A stretch of DNA of 64,000 bases from the NCBI GenBank assembly GCA_026125665.1, contig JAHCKS010000002.1:1-64000 (forward strand). The letters are read 5' to 3'. Made by a program: the position numbers and the translations under genes. The notes beneath the pieces are model-generated. The model ran no database searches and was not told where the DNA came from. It was given only the letters and a program-made list of their open reading frames with translations. This document shows, piece after piece, positions 60,894 through 64,000 of this stretch; position 1 is the first letter of the stretch; every line of letters starts with the position of its first letter. This DNA comes from Rubrivivax sp. (lineage in GTDB: Bacteria > Pseudomonadota > Gammaproteobacteria > Burkholderiales > Burkholderiaceae_C).

Positions 60894-61931
60894 ATGGCCA
60901 TCTACCGCCTCGAGGCGAAGATCATCAGCCGGAGGGCCAAGGACAGGGCCGGACGCCCCATTCCCGGCCGCACCGTATCGGTAGTGGCCAAGGCGGCATA
61001 CCGCTCGGGCCAGCGGCTGCACGACGAGCAGCAGGAGCGCACCTACAACTACCGTTCACGCGCACAGGAAGTGGTGCATGCCGAGCTGGTGCTGCCCGAA
61101 GGGGCGCCCGCCTGGTTGCAGCCGGATAGCGACGGAACATCCGCGAGGCGTGAGCTGCGCGAGGAGCTGTGGAACCGCATCGAGCAGGCGGAGCGCCGCT
61201 CGGATTCGCAGCTGGCCCGCGAGTTCGTCATCTCGCTGCCGCTGGAGCTCGAGCAGGAACAGCAAGTCGGCCTTATCCGCGGATGGTGCAGTGAGCAAAT
61301 CACCGTCCACGGCTTCGTCGCTGACTTCGCAGTCCACCGCTCGCGCGACGGCCAGAACCCGCATGCACATGTGCTCTGCACCCTGCGACCGGTGGAAGGC
61401 GACGGCTTCGGCAGGAAGCCCGATCAGTCCGGGAAATTCCACGGCGGCGGCGTCGGCTTCGCCGCGAAATCCGAGCTCGAGGCCTGGCGCCTGTCGTGGG
61501 AGACGCACTGCAACGCAGCGCTCGAAGCTGCCGGGAGCGATGCGCGCGTGGACCATCGGTCGCTCAAGGACCAAGGCATCGACCGGGAGCCTGAGCCGAA
61601 GATCGGAGCCGATGCGACGGCGATGGAACGTCGCGGCGCGGTCGAAGACAGCGAGCGCGGGCGCGCAGCGCGGCAGGTGCGCATGCAGAACGACATGCGT
61701 TCTGCCATTCGCGACGCCCAGCATCAAGGCGAGGTTGCTGGTGAGACAGAGGTGAGCTGGGGTGCGCGCCTGCGTGGCGCCTTCACCTACGTCTACCAGG
61801 AAGCGCAGGAGCTCTTGCGCGATGAATCTTCAGGTCCGCGCCCCGAGCGCGAGCCGAAGGAGCCAGCGGGCCCTTCCGCGCCCGCGGAGCCGCCCGGGCC
61901 GATCCCGGGCCCTGAACCTGAAAGGAGTTGA
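60894..61931 (+). CDS. mobA: MobQ-family relaxase (MobA/MobL)
   Basis: A 345-residue MobA/MobL relaxase. Motif I with the nicking Tyr is VVAKAAYRSGQRLHDE; motif II is AREFVISLPLEL; motif III, the metal-binding histidines, is AVHRSRDGQNPHAHVLCT. It should nick oriT, stay covalently bound to the 5' end and pilot the strand through the coupling protein. The C-terminal ~100 residues are charged and Pro-rich, with no primase domain, unlike IncQ MobA. The ATG at 60894 gives the canonical MAIYRLEAKIISR start. Confidence 0.93.
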   Translation: MAIYRLEAKIISRRAKDRAGRPIPGRTVSVVAKAAYRSGQRLHDEQQERTYNYRSRAQEVVHAELVLPEGAPAWLQPDSDGTSARRELREELWNRIEQAERRSDSQLAREFVISLPLELEQEQQVGLIRGWCSEQITVHGFVADFAVHRSRDGQNPHAHVLCTLRPVEGDGFGRKPDQSGKFHGGGVGFAAKSELEAWRLSWETHCNAALEAAGSDARVDHRSLKDQGIDREPEPKIGADATAMERRGAVEDSERGRAARQVRMQNDMRSAIRDAQHQGEVAGETEVSWGARLRGAFTYVYQEAQELLRDESSGPRPEREPKEPAGPSAPAEPPGPIPGPEPERS

Positions 61932-61934
61932 GCC

Positions 61935-62195
61935 ATGGCAGACACCACTTCCGAACAAGCGCAGCCAGCGCCGATGCCCGCCGCCCCCGAAGGACTGTCC
62001 GAAGACGCGAAACAGCAAGTCATGGACGTGCGCGCCGCGATCGGAATAGAAGTGCGCGAGACCACGGATGGCTTTGGCCAGTCGCCCGGGCCACAACCGG
62101 ATCAGGAGCTGGCGCAGCGTCAGTTCGCCTTCGAGCGCAGCGTCACTGCCGACGAGATCCAGCGCACGAACGACGTGAAGGGACCCGGCGAATAG
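61935..62195 (+). CDS. Small relaxase-operon protein, 86 aa
   Basis: An 86-residue acidic, probably flexible protein (AKQQVMDVRAAIGIEVRETT). AAGGAG lies eight bases upstream of the ATG and it starts four bases after the relaxase stop, so it is co-translated. It may be a relaxosome accessory factor. No family recognised. Confidence 0.6.
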   Translation: MADTTSEQAQPAPMPAAPEGLSEDAKQQVMDVRAAIGIEVRETTDGFGQSPGPQPDQELAQRQFAFERSVTADEIQRTNDVKGPGE

Positions 62196-62248
62196 GTGCA
62201 CTTGCCCGAGCCGCCGTGCCCTGCTAGGACAAGGAACGGAGGTACCTA

Positions 62249-62728
62249 ATGCCACATGACGTTCTTGAACAGTACCGCGGCAAGCCCGCGCAGAACCGGA
62301 TCCTCACCGGGCCAATGCGCGTGCCGTACGAGGCCTTCCGGCGCAACGAGGCACGGCAGTACCGGCTCAAGGTGCGACCGCGCCTGCGTGCATGGGAACG
62401 CGTGCCCTACTCCTACCTCCTGCGCATCGTCGAGGACGGTGTGTACGGCACGCAGGTCGGACTCATCTATAGCTTCGCGGTCATCATCCTGCAGGGCCGC
62501 AACCTCCAGCCCATCGCCGATGCGATCGACATGGAGCGCTGCGAACTCGTGCAGCAGTTCGACGCTGACCGGTGGGCCCGGCCGGAGGATGAGAAGGCGC
62601 CGATCATCGAGCGCATCGACTTCCACGTGCAGTCAAAGGTCGAGGCGTCCGACGCCTTGCTCGCGGAGATTGCGGCTGCCGAGCAGCGCCGCGGCGAGGT
62701 GTTGGCCGGGCTGACGACCCCGGGATAA
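62249..62728 (+). CDS. Hypothetical protein in the mobilisation operon, 159 aa
   Basis: A 159-residue soluble helical protein (YRLKVRPRLRAWERVPYSYL; QPIADAIDMERCELVQQFDA). GGAGG precedes the ATG by six bases. The C-terminal helix (ASDALLAEIAAAEQRRGEVL) could form a coiled coil. Last gene of the mob operon, followed by a terminator. Confidence 0.6.
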   Translation: MPHDVLEQYRGKPAQNRILTGPMRVPYEAFRRNEARQYRLKVRPRLRAWERVPYSYLLRIVEDGVYGTQVGLIYSFAVIILQGRNLQPIADAIDMERCELVQQFDADRWARPEDEKAPIIERIDFHVQSKVEASDALLAEIAAAEQRRGEVLAGLTTPG

Positions 62729-62760
62729 CGGCAGCACAGCCTCAGGCAACGATGGAGAAA

Positions 62761-62786
62761 GCAAGGGGCGCCTGGCGCCCCTTTGC
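62761..62786. terminator. Bidirectional terminator between mob operon and last gene
   Basis: GCAAGGGGCGC-CTG-GCGCCCCTTTGC, an 11-bp stem with one bulge, between convergent genes. The T-run on the plus strand is short. Confidence 0.65.
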
Positions 62787-62802
62787 TCCTAGCACCAGAC
62801 GG

Positions 62803-63978
62803 CTACTGGTCCTTGTCGTCATCGTCCCGCTCGTAGCGCGTCCGGTACTGTTCCCAGCGCTTGTCTGCCACGTCGATGTCGGGCTTGCTCGTGAACACCT
62901 TGACCTCGTTCCACATGATGTCGCGGTAGGCCAGGTGCAGCTTGTCCTTGCCGTCGTCGCTGAAAAGCCGGTGGAGCAGGATGTCGCCGGACACGATCGA
63001 CTGGCGCGCATCCTGGCCGGTTGTCAGGTACGTGCCCGACAACGTCAGGTGGTTGGAACCGGTCGTGCTCTCGATGCCGGTGATGAAGTAGAAGTAGTCG
63101 TTGCGCTGGCTCTGGCGCTTCTCCATGCACCAATACAGGTTCTGATCCCGGACCGCCAGGGTTCCGTCCAGTTCCCAGTACTTCGGCGACACACCGTTCT
63201 TCGGCGCCGCGAGGGCGCCCGGGTCGATGATCGGGAAGTTCATCTTGCAGCGGATGAACCGCCCCTTCCCGCACTCCATCAGGTAGCGCACACGCAGCGG
63301 CGCCTGGAGCCACAAATTTTCGCCTCGCCGGACATGGGCGAGGTAGACGCCCTCATAGCGCGCGAGGTGCTGCTCCGCCACGTCATCGGCTTCACGTACG
63401 GCGTCGCCGGGCATGTCGTAGTACATCGCGGGGAACAGGGGCCACTGCCGGTAGATGATGTTGTCGAGCGTCTGCTGGCACGTCGTGATCTGCATGCCGA
63501 GGATCTCGGCCACGTCGTAGACGCTGGCATCGGCCCGCAGGAACGCCGCGCGGAAGCGCGCCAGTCCAAGCGACAGCCGCTCGATCTCCTTGTTGATCCT
63601 CTCGAACTCGAAGCCTTCCTTGTTGCGGCGCCGATGTACGGCCACATCCTTCAGGTACTGCTCGGCCGTCGTGATGGCAACTTCGACCGTTTCGGGTTTC
63701 ATGGGCCTGCCCCTGCGCCAGTTGTCGAGCGTCGGCCGCTGCAGGCCAGTCATGGCAGTCACCTGCTCCTGGTCCAACACCTTGAGCGTCTTGCCCCGCT
63801 CAAGCGAGCTGATGTCCAGCAGCAGCTGGTTCTTCAGGTCACCGAACAGAAGTCCGAGCTTGGCTTGCTTGGTCAGGTCCACGATGCCTACTCCGGTTAT
63901 GGGGTAGCGATATGGTCCGCGATCCCCCTTGCTTTTCACCAGACGTTGAATTGCAAGCGGGCTGAGAGGGGTCGGCAA
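62803..63978 (-). CDS. Hypothetical protein with N-terminal HTH-like segment; 5' end may be outside the window
   Basis: At least 391 residues. Residues ~70-95 (VTAMTGLQRPTLDNWRRGRP) look like a helix-turn-helix; the middle is helical (FERINKEIERLSLGLARFRA), and the C-terminal half has beta-rich blocks (YFYFITGIESTTGSNHLTLS). No family recognised. The first standard start is a TTG at 63978, but the frame continues unbroken to the window edge (SSQHIALPTPLSPLAIQRL), so the real start may lie beyond base 64,000. It could be an element regulator. Confidence 0.55.
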   Translation of the reverse strand: MPTPLSPLAIQRLVKSKGDRGPYRYPITGVGIVDLTKQAKLGLLFGDLKNQLLLDISSLERGKTLKVLDQEQVTAMTGLQRPTLDNWRRGRPMKPETVEVAITTAEQYLKDVAVHRRRNKEGFEFERINKEIERLSLGLARFRAAFLRADASVYDVAEILGMQITTCQQTLDNIIYRQWPLFPAMYYDMPGDAVREADDVAEQHLARYEGVYLAHVRRGENLWLQAPLRVRYLMECGKGRFIRCKMNFPIIDPGALAAPKNGVSPKYWELDGTLAVRDQNLYWCMEKRQSQRNDYFYFITGIESTTGSNHLTLSGTYLTTGQDARQSIVSGDILLHRLFSDDGKDKLHLAYRDIMWNEVKVFTSKPDIDVADKRWEQYRTRYERDDDDKDQ

Positions 63979-64000
63979 GGCGATGTGCTGCGAACTGGCG

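Noticed and set aside
41743-63978. Plasmid replication initiator
   Set aside because: No RepA/TrfA/RepC-like protein or iteron set with a DnaA box was recognised, so the region is treated as an integrated mobilizable element.
41743-63978. Complete conjugation (type IV secretion) gene set
   Set aside because: Only a coupling protein and relaxase are present; no VirB4, VirB6, VirB8-11 or pilin genes were found.
1-64000. CRISPR arrays
   Set aside because: No set of regularly spaced direct repeats of 24-40 bases was seen; the short tandem repeats at 7801 are only 14 bp.

Overview
The window is double-stranded bacterial DNA from a very GC-rich betaproteobacterium, most likely of the order Burkholderiales (Rubrivivax/Leptothrix/Methylibium-like). 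That placement rests on gene content (tolB-pal-cpoB, a YciA thioesterase, a TAXI-type transporter, a YeeE/YedE transporter), the strong G/C third-position bias and a Burkholderiales-style CCCCCCGAAGCGGCC repeat. It is inference, because no rRNA gene is present.

Bases 1 to about 31,570 are chromosomal. In order they hold: a cyclic-nucleotide-binding protein and a large ferredoxin/flavoprotein fusion; a frameshifted winged-helix/ATPase regulator; soxR with a divergent SoxR-box gene; a methyltransferase followed by an Atm1-type ABC exporter; a TAXI transporter component; a DUF2145 pair; a LysR regulator; pyrC; htpX; a large lipoprotein; a penicillin-acylase-family hydrolase; an AhpD-like protein; msbA; tolB-pal-cpoB; a YeeE/YedE transporter; tcdA; and two lysine tRNAs (TTT, then CTT).

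Immediately after tRNA-Lys(CTT) and a terminator, composition drops and an accessory region begins. It runs to the end of the window, so the right boundary is not seen. It has two parts. The first (31.8-41.7 kb) is a three-gene operon that I read as an undescribed defence system: a DUF4338 (DruA-like) protein fused in frame to a DptF-like P-loop ATPase, a middle protein of unknown fold, and a 1571-residue protein carrying a PD-(D/E)XK-like nuclease motif and a HerA-like ATPase. Order and sizes resemble dptFGH, but no dnd or ssp modification genes and no druE are present.

The second part (41.7-64 kb) looks like an integrative and mobilizable element. It carries parA with a small ribbon-helix-helix-like partner and repeats, an ArdC-type antirestriction protein, a thermonuclease lipoprotein, an orphan DNA methyltransferase, a minimal CBASS pair (patatin phospholipase plus CD-NTase), a trypsin-like protease, a tyrosine integrase, a VirD4-like coupling protein with a membrane Sel1 partner, a MobQ relaxase and a candidate oriT. 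No conjugative pilus or secretion genes and no replication initiator were recognised, so transfer probably depends on a helper element.
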